Numbered from the stretch's first letter, positions 49,814 to 59,469 are shown. The stretch is DNA of 64,000 bases from Butyrivibrio fibrisolvens (GCF_037113525.1 NZ_CP146963.1:62001-126000); one strand, 5' to 3'. The notes: generated by a model from the sequence alone, not told the origin. Numbers and translations are program-made.

Positions 49814-51124
49814 ATGAAAAAGGATTTGAACATTATCGAGGATTATACACCGGAGTCTATTACTAGTCTTTTATCTGACCTTGTAGATCAGGTCTTTGTT
49901 ATTAATTCAAATACTAACAGATACAGAAGAGTAATAAGCCGTGGTTTCATGGATGAGTGTTTTCAGCCGGAAGGTGAGTATGATGACCTTTTGGAGAAGC
50001 TGTTTTTCCACATGAAAGACAGCGGTGAAAACGTTGTTGACTCTTATAAGGTCTTTTTGTCTTCTTATGGAACTTACAACGACAAGTATACAAGGCGTTG
50101 TAAGGTTTCATATCTTGGCAGACAGCATATCATTCAGATGAATATATATCCTATCAAGGATTCATCTATATATATCTTTGTTCTAAATGAACTTGATTAT
50201 GAAGATTCCGCCAGCGATATGATGGCATCTACCAAAGTTCATACTATTCAGAATACATATCTTTTTTCCATGTATATCGATCTAATAAAAAATACTACCA
50301 GCAGCCTGAGTGTAACAGAGGTTTCAGATGAAAACATGCATTCTCACATCCTTTATACGGATTGGAGAATGATGATCGTTAACATGATCTGGCCTGCTGA
50401 CAAGGATAAATTCCTTAGGAGAACAGACCCTGAGTACCTGAAAACACATTTTGCACCTGGACACTCATCTTCTTTTGATGTTAAGATGCAGAACCTTGAA
50501 GGTAAGTTTATCTGGGTTAAGCTTATCTTCAGCCGCTCTGAGACTTACAATGAGGATGATTTCCGCTTTGTATTTATGGTTCAGGATATCAATGAATCTA
50601 TGGAGAGCATGTACTCATTGCTCAAAGAGGTTGAGGAAAAGGCATCTATAGATACCCTTACAGGTGTTTATAATCATGGCCGCATTGAAACAGAGATCAC
50701 AAATGCCATTGAGAAAGTCAGGAAGAATGGCGATGAAGCTTCTATAATCATTCTTGATATAGATTACTTCAAAGAGGTAAATGACAATTATGGCCACTCT
50801 GTTGGCGATAAGACCCTTAAGTGCTTCAGTCAGATAGTAAAAGACTACCTGGCAGATCTTGATTGTAAACTGGGACGATGGGGCGGCGAGGAGTTCGTTG
50901 CTGTATGTCAGGGCTATAGCGTTAGTGAAGCTCAGAACCTTTCCACTAAGCTTCTTACTATAATAAGTACCCAGCAGTTTGAAGATGTCGGTTGTATTAC
51001 TGCCAGCATCGGAATAACCTCTCTATATCCTCAGGATGGCATTACAAGCGCCTTCGAGCGAATGGATAAGGCTTTATATCAGGCCAAGTCGGACGGACGT
51101 AACTGCGTAAGAGTAAGAGAATAG
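49814..51124 (+). CDS. GGDEF-domain diguanylate cyclase
   Basis: A 436-aa protein; the start is ATG 49814 behind GGGAGG. The N-terminal 270 residues look like two PAS-type sensor domains (the second with KFIWVKLIFSRS and FVFMVQDINESM). The C-terminal domain begins with SIDTLTGVYNHG and has the active site RWGGEEFVAVC, so it should make cyclic di-GMP from two GTP. The usual RxxD inhibitory site five residues before the active loop is absent (DLDC instead). No membrane helix. It is separate from suf and is followed by a terminator. Confidence 0.9.
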   Translation: MKKDLNIIEDYTPESITSLLSDLVDQVFVINSNTNRYRRVISRGFMDECFQPEGEYDDLLEKLFFHMKDSGENVVDSYKVFLSSYGTYNDKYTRRCKVSYLGRQHIIQMNIYPIKDSSIYIFVLNELDYEDSASDMMASTKVHTIQNTYLFSMYIDLIKNTTSSLSVTEVSDENMHSHILYTDWRMMIVNMIWPADKDKFLRRTDPEYLKTHFAPGHSSSFDVKMQNLEGKFIWVKLIFSRSETYNEDDFRFVFMVQDINESMESMYSLLKEVEEKASIDTLTGVYNHGRIETEITNAIEKVRKNGDEASIIILDIDYFKEVNDNYGHSVGDKTLKCFSQIVKDYLADLDCKLGRWGGEEFVAVCQGYSVSEAQNLSTKLLTIISTQQFEDVGCITASIGITSLYPQDGITSAFERMDKALYQAKSDGRNCVRVRE

Positions 51125-51161
51125 ATTAAAATAATAAATGATGCGAATATAAACGAGGCTT

Positions 51162-51196
51162 AAAGCTTCCCGAAATTGGATTCGGGGAGCTTTTTT
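51162..51196 (+). terminator. Terminator after the GGDEF gene
   Basis: AAAGCTTCCCGAA (51162-51174) pairs with TTCGGGGAGCTTT (51181-51193), one wobble, ending in T's. Confidence 0.88.
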
Positions 51197-51290
51197 ACGG
51201 ATTTCTTTGGTCGTGATGCACAATTTAAGAGGGTAAACTCTTTAGTTTTGAGTCAGTTTTCACATTTTGAAATTTTTTTTAAAAAAACAC

Positions 51291-51319
51291 TTGCAAAGGT
51301 TATGTAGTTGTAGTAAAGT
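51291..51319 (+). promoter_or_regulatory. Promoter of tRNA-Lys
   Basis: TTGCAA (51291-51296), 17 bp, TAAAGT (51314-51319), 43 bp before the tRNA. It follows an A/T palindrome (about 51272-51287). Confidence 0.6.
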
Positions 51320-51362
51320 ATCTTTTGTCGCAAGGAACTGCGGCAAACAAAATAAAGCAAAT

Positions 51363-51435
51363 GCGCTGCTAGCTCAGTTGGTAGAGCACCTGACTCTTAA
51401 TCAGGTTGTCCAGGGTTCGAGACCCTGGCAGCGCA
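51363..51435 (+). tRNA. tRNA-Lys (CTT)
   Basis: Acceptor GCGCTGC/GCAGCGC with discriminator A, D arm AGCTCAGTTGGTAGAGC, anticodon stem CCTGA/TCAGG with loop CTCTTAA (anticodon CTT), and T arm CCAGG-GTTCGAG-CCTGG. No CCA encoded. Confidence 0.94.
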
Positions 51436-51440
51436 CGCCG

Positions 51441-51482
51441 AGTACTGTTTCATGAGTATATCTCGTGGGGCGGTACTTTTTT
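51441..51482 (+). terminator. Terminator of tRNA-Lys
   Basis: AGTACTGTTTCATGAG (51441-51456) pairs with CTCGTGGGGCGGTACT (51462-51477), 16 bp with wobbles, then TTTTT. Confidence 0.88.
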
Positions 51483-51635
51483 CGTATGGTCGAAATTATT
51501 TTGCTTTACCCATAAGACTTAGAGTTTTTTCGATTTTCTATATATGATAGAATGACGTCAGGACATGTCCTGGATCTTATATGGTTTTTGATCTATCTGA
51601 CGTGCCCGGATCTTATTAGTTAAGAGGAAGCAACT

Positions 51636-52403
51636 TTGATATTTGATACACATGCACATTATGATGATCATCAGTTTGATGATGACAGATATAGCCTTAT
51701 AGAGAGCATGACAGGTAATGGGATAGGGGCAGTTGTTAATAATGCAGCTGACCTTGAATCTGTTAGGTCATCACTTGAACTTGCACATAAATATGACTTT
51801 ATATATGCGGCAGTAGGCGTTCATCCTGAAAATGTTAATGAACTTGATGATGAAAAACTTGAGTGGTTAAGAGATCAGTCTCGTGATCCTAAGGCTGTTG
51901 CCATAGGCGAGATAGGCCTTGATTATTATTACCCTGAGAATCCGGACAGGGACACTCAGATCATGTGGTTCAAAAGGCAGCTCCAGCTTGCGGCAGAAGA
52001 AGACCTCCCAGTAGTCGTTCATTCAAGAGACGCGGCAGCAGATACAATGGAGATAATGAAGGAAGCGGCAGCAAAAGGTATTGTCGCTGATATTCACTGC
52101 TATTCCTACAGCCCTGAACAGGCGCTTGAGTATGTAAAGCTTGGATTTTATATAGGAGTTGGCGGAGTTGTTACTTTTAAAAACGGCAGGAAGCTTAAAG
52201 AAACCGTTGAGAAGATTCCGCTGGACAGGATCCTTTTAGAGACAGACTGCCCCTACATGGCCCCGGAGCCCTTCAGAGGCAAGCGTAATTCTTCTTTATA
52301 CCTTCCGTACGTAGTGAAGGAGATAGCAAGGATAAAAGGCGTTACAGAGCAGGAAGTGATGGATGTAACGATGGACAATGCTAAGAAGTTTTATAGAATA
52401 TAA
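51636..52403 (+). CDS. tatD: TatD-family metal-dependent DNase
   Basis: A 255-aa TIM-barrel hydrolase with the metal ligands of TatD: DTHAHYD at residues 4-10, GEIGLDYYYP near 92, VVHSRDA near 128, DIHCYS near 152 and LLETDCPYMAP near 200. It starts at TTG 51636 with AAGAGGAAG upstream; no better start exists. The family removes nucleotides from DNA in repair and may proofread tRNA. The leader has an ACGTCAG/CTGACGT stem enclosing a 12-bp palindrome, AGGACATGTCCT, at about 51559-51570. ksgA follows, a common Firmicute pairing. Confidence 0.92.
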   Translation: MIFDTHAHYDDHQFDDDRYSLIESMTGNGIGAVVNNAADLESVRSSLELAHKYDFIYAAVGVHPENVNELDDEKLEWLRDQSRDPKAVAIGEIGLDYYYPENPDRDTQIMWFKRQLQLAAEEDLPVVVHSRDAAADTMEIMKEAAAKGIVADIHCYSYSPEQALEYVKLGFYIGVGGVVTFKNGRKLKETVEKIPLDRILLETDCPYMAPEPFRGKRNSSLYLPYVVKEIARIKGVTEQEVMDVTMDNAKKFYRI

Positions 52404-52469
52404 AGTTTAGCCAAATGCAGCGTCTTTTGCTCATAAAAGCTAAGGCAATGCGGAAAGATGAGGATATCA

Positions 52470-53345
52470 ATGGCATATCTTGGAAATCCGGCAAGGACCA
52501 AAGAAGTAATAAATAAATATCACCTCAATGCCCAGAAGAAGTTTGGACAGAACTTTCTTATCGATGATGGAGTGCTTGAAGATATCGTATCATCAGCAGG
52601 TATCACCAAGGACGATACAGTACTTGAGATCGGCCCCGGAATAGGAACCCTTACCCAGTATCTGGCAGAGGCTGCCGGTCAGGTAATAGCCGTTGAGATC
52701 GACGACAAGCTCCTTCCAGTCCTTGAGGATACACTTTCAGAGTATGACAATGCTCAGGTTCTTAATGCCGACATCCTCGAAGTTGATATTAAATCCCTTT
52801 CTGAGGAAAAAAATAACGGGAAGCCTTTTAAAGTTGTAGCTAACCTTCCTTACTACATTACAACTCCCATTATCATGAAGCTTCTTGAAGAGGGAAGCCC
52901 TGTAGAGTCAATAACAGTAATGGTTCAGAAGGAAGTTGCTGACAGAATGCAGGAAAAAGAAGGCTCAAAAGAGTACGGAGCTTTATCTATAGCTGTTCAG
53001 TACTATGCTGATCCTGAAGTTGTATGCGTGGTTCCGCCATCATCCTTCATTCCTCAGCCCGGTGTTGACTCAGCTGTTATCAAGATGACACGCTATGAGC
53101 AGATGCCTGTAGTCGTAGAAGACGAGAAGTTCTTCTTCCAGGTGGTTAAGGCAGCTTTTTCCCAGCGCCGCAAAACTCTTGTTAACGGCCTTTCTAATAA
53201 TAAAGAGCTTGGTATATCCAAAGATATGGCAGGCGATGCTCTGGAGAAGATAGGACGTACAAGAACCGAAAGAGGAGAGAAGCTCTCTCTTAAGGAATTC
53301 GCTCAGCTGTCTGATATTCTCTATGGATTTACCAGAAAAGATTGA
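52470..53345 (+). CDS. ksgA: KsgA, 16S rRNA dimethyladenosine transferase
   Basis: A 291-aa methyltransferase (RsmA) that dimethylates two adenines of helix 45 of 16S rRNA. The ATG at 52470 has GAGGA 6 nt upstream; ATG 52458 is an alternative. SAM motif LEIGPGIGTLTQYLAE near residue 52, VEIDDKLLPVLED, catalytic NLPYYITTP near 125 and the C-terminal PQPGVDSAVIKM and FSQRRKTLVNGL are all present. QKKFGQNFL near residue 25 is the family's N-terminal hallmark. Confidence 0.95.
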   Translation: MAYLGNPARTKEVINKYHLNAQKKFGQNFLIDDGVLEDIVSSAGITKDDTVLEIGPGIGTLTQYLAEAAGQVIAVEIDDKLLPVLEDTLSEYDNAQVLNADILEVDIKSLSEEKNNGKPFKVVANLPYYITTPIIMKLLEEGSPVESITVMVQKEVADRMQEKEGSKEYGALSIAVQYYADPEVVCVVPPSSFIPQPGVDSAVIKMTRYEQMPVVVEDEKFFFQVVKAAFSQRRKTLVNGLSNNKELGISKDMAGDALEKIGRTRTERGEKLSLKEFAQLSDILYGFTRKD

Positions 53346-53398
53346 TGTTTTTTGTCTTTATATAATATGAGATTGAGTAATATAAAAAACATCTTTTT
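53344..53398 (+). terminator. Terminator after ksgA
   Basis: GATGTTTTTT (53344-53353) pairs with AAAAAACATC (53384-53393) over a 30-nt A/T loop, followed by TTTTT. Confidence 0.65.
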
Positions 53399-53478
53399 GT
53401 TATTCTGAAATAAAACTTAAATAATCATATGACATTTTCGCAATAAAATATTCGCAAAAACGTTGTGCCATAGCCAAG

Positions 53479-53512
53479 AAAAGCCCGAAAATACTGCTAT
53501 TTTCGGGCTTTT
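53479..53512 (+). terminator. Second terminator after ksgA
   Basis: AAAAGCCCGAAAATA (53479-53493) pairs perfectly with TATTTTCGGGCTTTT (53498-53512), loop CTGC. It insulates the next promoter. Confidence 0.9.
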
Positions 53513-53517
53513 GTCTT

Positions 53518-53546
53518 TTGACAGACAGATAGACCTATGTTAAAAT
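53518..53546 (+). promoter_or_regulatory. Near-consensus sigma-A promoter
   Basis: TTGACA (53518-53523), 17 bp, TAAAAT (53541-53546), directly after the terminator and 31 bp before the 1214-aa gene. Transcription should begin about 53553, giving a very short leader. Confidence 0.8.
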
Positions 53547-53577
53547 TTTAAATGGGAAAATCCTTAAAAAGAGGGCT

Positions 53578-56500
53578 ATGACTTTGGATAAGTATGAATA
53601 TAGAGTTCGGGCAGAGGAGATAAAAGTCCTGATTTCTTCAGGCAAATACGGGGAAGCTGTTAAGATTGCAGATACTATCGACTGGAGACGTGTTAAGAGC
53701 ACAACTATGCTCTGCACTATCAGTGATCTTTATAAGGTCAACCGTCGTTTCGAAGAAAGTAAAGAGATCCTTCTGCTCGCATATGAGCGTTATCCCAGCA
53801 GTAGAGCAATTGTATATTCACTTTGTGAACTCTCCATTAAAATGGGAGAGTTTGTTCAGGCTGTGGAATATTATAAAGAGTTCGTTCGAATCGCACCTCG
53901 CGATACCGGACGTTATATCCTTCAGTACAGGCTTTACGAAGCTCAGGATGTAAGTCTTGAAGAGCGTATTGCAGTACTTGAGGAGTTCAAGAAACACGAT
54001 TACAGAGAGAAGTGGGCATATGAGCTTGCATATCTGTACCATCGTGTAGGCCTGACAACAGAGTGTATAGAGGAAGTCGATGAGATGTTCCTCTGGTTCG
54101 GCGTGGGCAAATTTGTTATGAAGGCCTTGGAGCTCAAGGCACTTCACGAGCCGCTGTCTCAGGAGCAGCAGGCCAGATATCAGGCATACAAGAACGGGCT
54201 TGACGGAAGCATTGACCGTGAAGCCATTTTGAAAAAAGATGAAGATCCTATAGGAAAAGAAATAACTGAGACCAAGCAGCCTACAAAACCTTTCTATAAT
54301 TCACCTGAAGAAAGAAATGCCGTAGAGCAGGCTGCCTTAAATGCAGGGATGCCTACTCAGCAGGAAATGCAGGCTTATTACTCATCTCCTGTGGATGCAA
54401 GAAATCCCTCTATGACAGATATGTATCCGGGATATTTCGACCAGCCAAACCTTCAGAATACAAATCCTGGTTACTACGGTCAGACAGACCTTCAGAATAC
54501 AAATTCCGGCTACTATGGCCAGCCGGATCTTCAGAACACAAACCCAGGCTACTATAGCCAGACAGACCAACAGAACACAAACCCAGGCTACTATAGCCAG
54601 CCAGACCAACAGAACACAAATCCAGGCTACTATAGCCAGCCAGATCAACAGAACACAAATCCAGGCTATTATGATCAGCAGGATTTCCAGAATACAAATC
54701 CTACCTATAAAGGTCTGGGTGGTCAGTATACTGAAGCGATGCAGACAAGAGATCAGATGGCTTCATACAGAAGGGCTCCTCACGTGACAGAGCCTGCTTC
54801 TGTAAATACAGGCATAAAGCCTGAACCTTCTGTTCCTAAAACGCCACCAAAACCTGTAGGATACGATACCGTTAACCTCCAGAAAGCCATTGCCGAGAGC
54901 ATGGAACAGATCATGGCTGAGGAGGAAAAGAACAAACCGGTTAAAGCTACCACAGAAGTGTTCTTTGAGGATGCGACCAAGGAATTTGTAACACCGGATA
55001 CGGCAGCATGGGCCAGAACAGATGCTCCGCTTGATCAGAAAGAAGAACCCGGAGTTACCATAAGACCTACAAGAAAGGTTGCTACCAGCCATTATGATGA
55101 TATCTTAAAGCAGGATACTGATGGTCAGATAAGCATGGTAGTACCTGAAGCTGATACAGTTGAAGATCAGATCACAGGTCAAATCAGTATCGACGATATC
55201 ATGAACCGCATCAAGCAGCAGCAGCGCCAGCGCCAGGAAGAAGAAGTTGCCAAGCGCGTTCAGGATAAGATCAGCACAGTTATTAGCCAGTATGATGAGG
55301 ACGTTAAATACGATCTCCAAAAGGAAATGGAGAAAGAAGTTAAGCGCGAACTCATGGGAGGCAACCGTCCAAAGCCTGAAAGAAATGCAGGTAGAGCCCT
55401 CCTTAGCCACGCTGGCAATGTGGTAAGACCTTCTACAGAACCTTTTGTCAAAGCAGGAGCTGAAGGCATCAGAAGAGCCAATGAAGAAAAGATCATGGAT
55501 GAAGACGATGTCATGGATCTTGATAAGCTCGTTGATGACATGCCTGATGCAGACTCGGATGATAAGAGTGATGAAAAGGCTGAGGATATTTCAGCTAAGG
55601 AAAAAGATTCAGATGCAGTTGATAGCAGTGAAGAAATCAAAGAAAAAGATTCTGAGGATACAGAATCAAAAGATGAGTCAGAAAAGTCTGATGCTGCAGA
55701 AGAATTGAATGATTCAAAAGAAAAGGAGTCAGAAGAATCCGAAGAATCTAAAGATAAGGATTTAGAATCTGGATCAAAAGACTCAGATGATCGCAGTGAT
55801 TTAGAAGAATCCAAAGATCATACAGAAGATTTAGACGACGCTGATGCTTTTAATAACGACATTAAAGAATTCGTAGACTTCAAAGAATCAGAAGATCAAA
55901 ATTCTGAAGAAGATGATGAAGATGAGTCAGAAGAATCAGACGATTCCGAACCTGAAGATGCTGAAGATTCCGAATCAGAAACCGAAGCACCTGTAAAAGC
56001 CGGAAGGAGAAGAATTACAGTTGTAGAAAAGGATGATTCAGAATCTCTCGAAGTTCCGGAATACACTGAAGAAGTAGTTGAAATGAGCCTGGGAGAATCT
56101 TTCGACTACGAGACGGAAGACGATACAGAAGATAAAGCTGAAGAAGATACAGATAAAGAATCTTCTGAAGAGACCAAAGCTGATGAATCAGATATAGAAG
56201 ATGAAGCATCAAAGGACAATGAAGTAGAAGAGGCAGATGCTTCAGAAGAAAAATCAGATGAAGACCTTGAAGATGAGACACCAATAGAAGAAACATCAAA
56301 AGAGGACTCAGAAGAAGCAAACACAGAAGAAGCAAACACAGAAGAAACAGACACAAAAGAATCAGAACCAGAACAAAAACCAGTAGACAATGCACAGGAA
56401 GCCGGCTTTTCCGAAGGGGAAGCGGAGACAGAGTCGGAGGCGAAGGAATTGGATACAAGGGTACGCGTTATGACGCCGGAGGAGAAAGATCTTTTCGGAC

Positions 56501-57222
56501 CCTATATTCACCATCGTAAGTCCAGAAAGCAGATCATCCGGGCAATTGATTCACTTAATATGTCACCTTCAACCAACAATGCCATAGTAACAGGCGAAGA
56601 AGGTACAGGCACGATCAACCTTGCCAAAGGTTTAATAAAGTCAGTTCAGGCCAATGGTTCCGGATTCTCCGGAAAGGTTGCCAAGATCACAGCGCAGGCT
56701 CTTAACAGAAAGAGCGTAAGCAGCGTGATCGAAAAACTTGACTCAGGTGCACTTATCATCCAGCGTGCAGCTGATATGAAATCTGATACTGTTGAGTCTT
56801 TGTACAAAGAGCTTACAGCAGATAAGCATGGCATAATCATTGTCATGGAAGACAACCATAAGGATATGGATCGTCTCTTAAAGCGCCATCCTGAGCTTTC
56901 AGGATGCTTCAACGTAAGAGTTGATGTAGAAGCGCTTGATAATGAGTCGCTTGTAGCATATGCCAAGCAGTATGCCCTTGAGCGTGAGTACAAGATCGAC
57001 AACTTTGGTATGCTCTCTCTTCACTCAAGAATCGAGGAGATGCAGACCATTGATCATGATGTAACGATCTCTGAGGTACGCGATATCGTGGATGAAGCGA
57101 TTCGCAGTGCCGAAAAAAAGACCATAAGTCATTTCTTTGACGTTGTACTCAATAAGCGATATGATGAAGAAGATATGATTATTCTGACAGAGAAAGATTT
57201 CGAAAGAGTGGATCATAAATAA
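53578..57222 (+). CDS. Large TPR / repeat / acidic / AAA-like protein
   Basis: A 1214-aa cytoplasmic protein without a signal peptide. Residues about 1-215 form TPR-like helices. About 285-375 holds 13-aa repeats (see 54433-54711). About 640-960 is very acidic (Glu, Asp, Ser-rich). The last 240 residues resemble an AAA+ module of CbxX/CfxQ type: NAIVTGEEGTGTINLAKGL in the Walker A position (the Lys is replaced), ALIIQRAADM, and HGIIIVMEDN in the sensor strand. Degenerate ATP motifs suggest a scaffold rather than a motor. It is followed 27 bp later by glgB, implying a link to glycogen. No named family recognised. Confidence 0.75.
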   Translation: MTLDKYEYRVRAEEIKVLISSGKYGEAVKIADTIDWRRVKSTTMLCTISDLYKVNRRFEESKEILLLAYERYPSSRAIVYSLCELSIKMGEFVQAVEYYKEFVRIAPRDTGRYILQYRLYEAQDVSLEERIAVLEEFKKHDYREKWAYELAYLYHRVGLTTECIEEVDEMFLWFGVGKFVMKALELKALHEPLSQEQQARYQAYKNGLDGSIDREAILKKDEDPIGKEITETKQPTKPFYNSPEERNAVEQAALNAGMPTQQEMQAYYSSPVDARNPSMTDMYPGYFDQPNLQNTNPGYYGQTDLQNTNSGYYGQPDLQNTNPGYYSQTDQQNTNPGYYSQPDQQNTNPGYYSQPDQQNTNPGYYDQQDFQNTNPTYKGLGGQYTEAMQTRDQMASYRRAPHVTEPASVNTGIKPEPSVPKTPPKPVGYDTVNLQKAIAESMEQIMAEEEKNKPVKATTEVFFEDATKEFVTPDTAAWARTDAPLDQKEEPGVTIRPTRKVATSHYDDILKQDTDGQISMVVPEADTVEDQITGQISIDDIMNRIKQQQRQRQEEEVAKRVQDKISTVISQYDEDVKYDLQKEMEKEVKRELMGGNRPKPERNAGRALLSHAGNVVRPSTEPFVKAGAEGIRRANEEKIMDEDDVMDLDKLVDDMPDADSDDKSDEKAEDISAKEKDSDAVDSSEEIKEKDSEDTESKDESEKSDAAEELNDSKEKESEESEESKDKDLESGSKDSDDRSDLEESKDHTEDLDDADAFNNDIKEFVDFKESEDQNSEEDDEDESEESDDSEPEDAEDSESETEAPVKAGRRRITVVEKDDSESLEVPEYTEEVVEMSLGESFDYETEDDTEDKAEEDTDKESSEETKADESDIEDEASKDNEVEEADASEEKSDEDLEDETPIEETSKEDSEEANTEEANTEETDTKESEPEQKPVDNAQEAGFSEGEAETESEAKELDTRVRVMTPEEKDLFGPYIHHRKSRKQIIRAIDSLNMSPSTNNAIVTGEEGTGTINLAKGLIKSVQANGSGFSGKVAKITAQALNRKSVSSVIEKLDSGALIIQRAADMKSDTVESLYKELTADKHGIIIVMEDNHKDMDRLLKRHPELSGCFNVRVDVEALDNESLVAYAKQYALEREYKIDNFGMLSLHSRIEEMQTIDHDVTISEVRDIVDEAIRSAEKKTISHFFDVVLNKRYDEEDMIILTEKDFERVDHK
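54433..54711 (+). repeat. 39-bp tandem coding repeats in the 1214-aa protein
   Basis: About seven units of 13 residues of the form GYYSQPDQQNTNP. The middle units are almost identical in DNA, which suggests recent slippage or gene conversion. The unit is Gln/Asn/Tyr/Pro-rich, like low-complexity assembly domains. Confidence 0.88.
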
Positions 57223-57249
57223 CTTAATATTAAAGGCGGGAAGTTTTGT

Positions 57250-59418
57250 ATGGGAAATAAGGTATTTATCTCTGAAGCTGATGAGTATCTGTTTGGAAAC
57301 GGAACTCATTATGAAATCTACGAAAAACTTGGCGCTCATCCTTCTGAGGAAAACGGTAAAAAAGGTATGTTTTTTGCCGTATGGGCTCCAAACGCAGCAA
57401 GTGTTCATGTTATAGGCTCCTTTAACGGCTGGAATGAAGATGTCCACAAAATGGAAAGACTCAAAACCGGCATTTGGCAGTTATTTATTCCCGGAGTAGG
57501 TGTTGGCGAGTTGTATAAATATATGATCACTACACCGGGCGGGGAGAAGCTTTACAAAGCAGACCCTTACGCTAATTTTTCTGAACTTCGTCCTGGAACA
57601 GCATCAAGGACCACAGACCTTTCCGCTTTTACATGGTCTGATGATAAATGGACAAGTGAGATATCCAAAAAAGATCTCAACAAACAACCAATAGCTATCT
57701 ATGAATGCCATATCGGTTCCTGGATGAAGCATCCTGACGGAACCGAAGACGGCTTCTATACTTATCGTCAGTTCGCTGACCGCATAGTAGAGTACCTTAA
57801 AGAGATGAACTATAACTATATCGAACTTATGGGTATAGCTGAGCATCCCTTTGACGGCTCATGGGGTTACCAGGTAACAGGCTATTATGCTCCTACAGCA
57901 AGATACGGAGAACCTGTTGACTTCATGTATCTTGTAAATCGTCTCCATGAGAACAACATAGGCGTTATCCTTGACTGGGTACCGGCGCATTTCTGCCCTG
58001 ATGCCCACGGCCTTGCCCGCTTTGACGGTCAGTGCATCTACGAAGATCCGGACCCGCGTAAAGGTGAGCACCCTGACTGGGGTACCAAGATTTTTAACCT
58101 TGAAAAAAATGAAGTCAAGAACTTCCTCATAGCTAACGCACTTTATTGGATCCGCAAATTCCACATCGACGGAATAAGAGTTGATGCAGTAGCATCAATG
58201 CTCTATCTTGATTATGGCAAAAAAGACGGCCAGTGGGTTCCTAATAAATACGGCGGCAATGAAAACCTCGCAGCTATAGAATTCTTCAAGCACTTAAACA
58301 GCGTTATACACGGTACATACCCTGGATTTATGACTGTAGCAGAAGAGTCTACAGCATGGCCCAAGATTACAGGTAAGCTTGATGATGACGGCCTTGGCTT
58401 TTCATTTAAGTGGAACATGGGCTGGATGCACGACTTCTGCGAATACATGAAGCTTGATCCATATTTCCGTAAGGGCGCTCATAACATGATGACCTTTGCT
58501 ATGAGCTATAACGAAGCTGAGAACTATATCCTGCCCCTGTCCCATGACGAAGTAGTACATCTTAAGTGCTCTATGCTTGAGAAGATGCCGGGCTATGAGA
58601 CAGATAAGTTTGCTAACCTTAGAGCCGGCTATACATTTATGTTCGGTCATGCCGGTAAGAAGCTTCTGTTTATGGGTCAGGAATTTGGCCAAAAGCGTGA
58701 GTGGAGTGAGAAGAGAGAGCTTGACTGGGGACTTCTTGCAGAGCCTCTTCACAGAGGAATGAAGGACTATGTAGCAGAGCTTCTTAGAATGTATAACAAG
58801 TATCCTGCACTTCATGAGATCGATAATAACTGGGGCGGATTTGACTGGATCAATGCAGATGATTCAGACAGAAGTACCTACAGCTTTGTACGTAAGGCAT
58901 CAAACGGAAGAGATAACCTTCTCTTTGTTATAAACTTTACTCCAATGGAATGGAAAGGCTTCAAGGTTGGTGTTCCTTTCTCCGGAACATATACACACAT
59001 TCTTGACAGCGCTGATCCTAAATTTGGCGGAATGGGTACAGGCGTTCCGGACAAGATCAAGGCAGAGCCCGGTCTTTGTGATTACAAAGACTATTCACTG
59101 ACATTTGATCTTCCTCCATACGCAGCAGAAGTATTCCTTTTCCAGGATCCTTCCAAGAAAGATACAATGGTAAGGTCTGAGCGTGCTCCAAGAACTCTTC
59201 GCAGCGCATCCCATGCAGAGGATAGTGATGGCAAGGAGACAGACAAAAGTAAGGCCGTAAAAAAGAAAGAAACTGCTAAAAAAGAAACCACCAAAAAAGA
59301 AGCTGCCAAAAAAGAAACTACTAAAAAGGAAAGTGGCAAAAAAGAGACAGCTAAAAAGGAGATTACAAAGAAGAAAACTGCTAAGTCTTCCACTAAGAAA
59401 TCTGAGGATAATAAGTGA
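57250..59418 (+). CDS. glgB: Glycogen branching enzyme GlgB with basic tail
   Basis: A 722-aa 1,4-alpha-glucan branching enzyme (GH13). An N-terminal CBM48-like domain (VWAPNAASVHVIGSFNGW near residue 39) precedes the barrel: VILDWVPAHF, DGIRVDAVASMLYLDY with the nucleophile Asp, AEESTAWP with the acid/base Glu, and LSHDEVVHLKCSM. It adds alpha-1,6 branches to glycogen. The normal end is near EVFLFQD (about residue 634); after it comes an 85-residue Lys/Thr/Ala tail of KKETAKKETTKK-type repeats, not typical of GlgB. GGCGGGAAG precedes the ATG. It is co-transcribed with the acidic 1214-aa protein. Confidence 0.94.
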   Translation: MGNKVFISEADEYLFGNGTHYEIYEKLGAHPSEENGKKGMFFAVWAPNAASVHVIGSFNGWNEDVHKMERLKTGIWQLFIPGVGVGELYKYMITTPGGEKLYKADPYANFSELRPGTASRTTDLSAFTWSDDKWTSEISKKDLNKQPIAIYECHIGSWMKHPDGTEDGFYTYRQFADRIVEYLKEMNYNYIELMGIAEHPFDGSWGYQVTGYYAPTARYGEPVDFMYLVNRLHENNIGVILDWVPAHFCPDAHGLARFDGQCIYEDPDPRKGEHPDWGTKIFNLEKNEVKNFLIANALYWIRKFHIDGIRVDAVASMLYLDYGKKDGQWVPNKYGGNENLAAIEFFKHLNSVIHGTYPGFMTVAEESTAWPKITGKLDDDGLGFSFKWNMGWMHDFCEYMKLDPYFRKGAHNMMTFAMSYNEAENYILPLSHDEVVHLKCSMLEKMPGYETDKFANLRAGYTFMFGHAGKKLLFMGQEFGQKREWSEKRELDWGLLAEPLHRGMKDYVAELLRMYNKYPALHEIDNNWGGFDWINADDSDRSTYSFVRKASNGRDNLLFVINFTPMEWKGFKVGVPFSGTYTHILDSADPKFGGMGTGVPDKIKAEPGLCDYKDYSLTFDLPPYAAEVFLFQDPSKKDTMVRSERAPRTLRSASHAEDSDGKETDKSKAVKKKETAKKETTKKEAAKKETTKKESGKKETAKKEITKKKTAKSSTKKSEDNK

Positions 59419-59469
59419 TTTGGGTTATCTTATATAATCACTAAATCAAACTAGAAATGCAAATACGGT

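Noticed and set aside
55260..55814. Long Ser-rich frame on the minus strand opposite the acidic part of the 1214-aa gene
   Set aside because: It mirrors Asp/Glu/Ser codons of the real gene on the other strand and has no binding site or motif; the same holds for 56015-56458.
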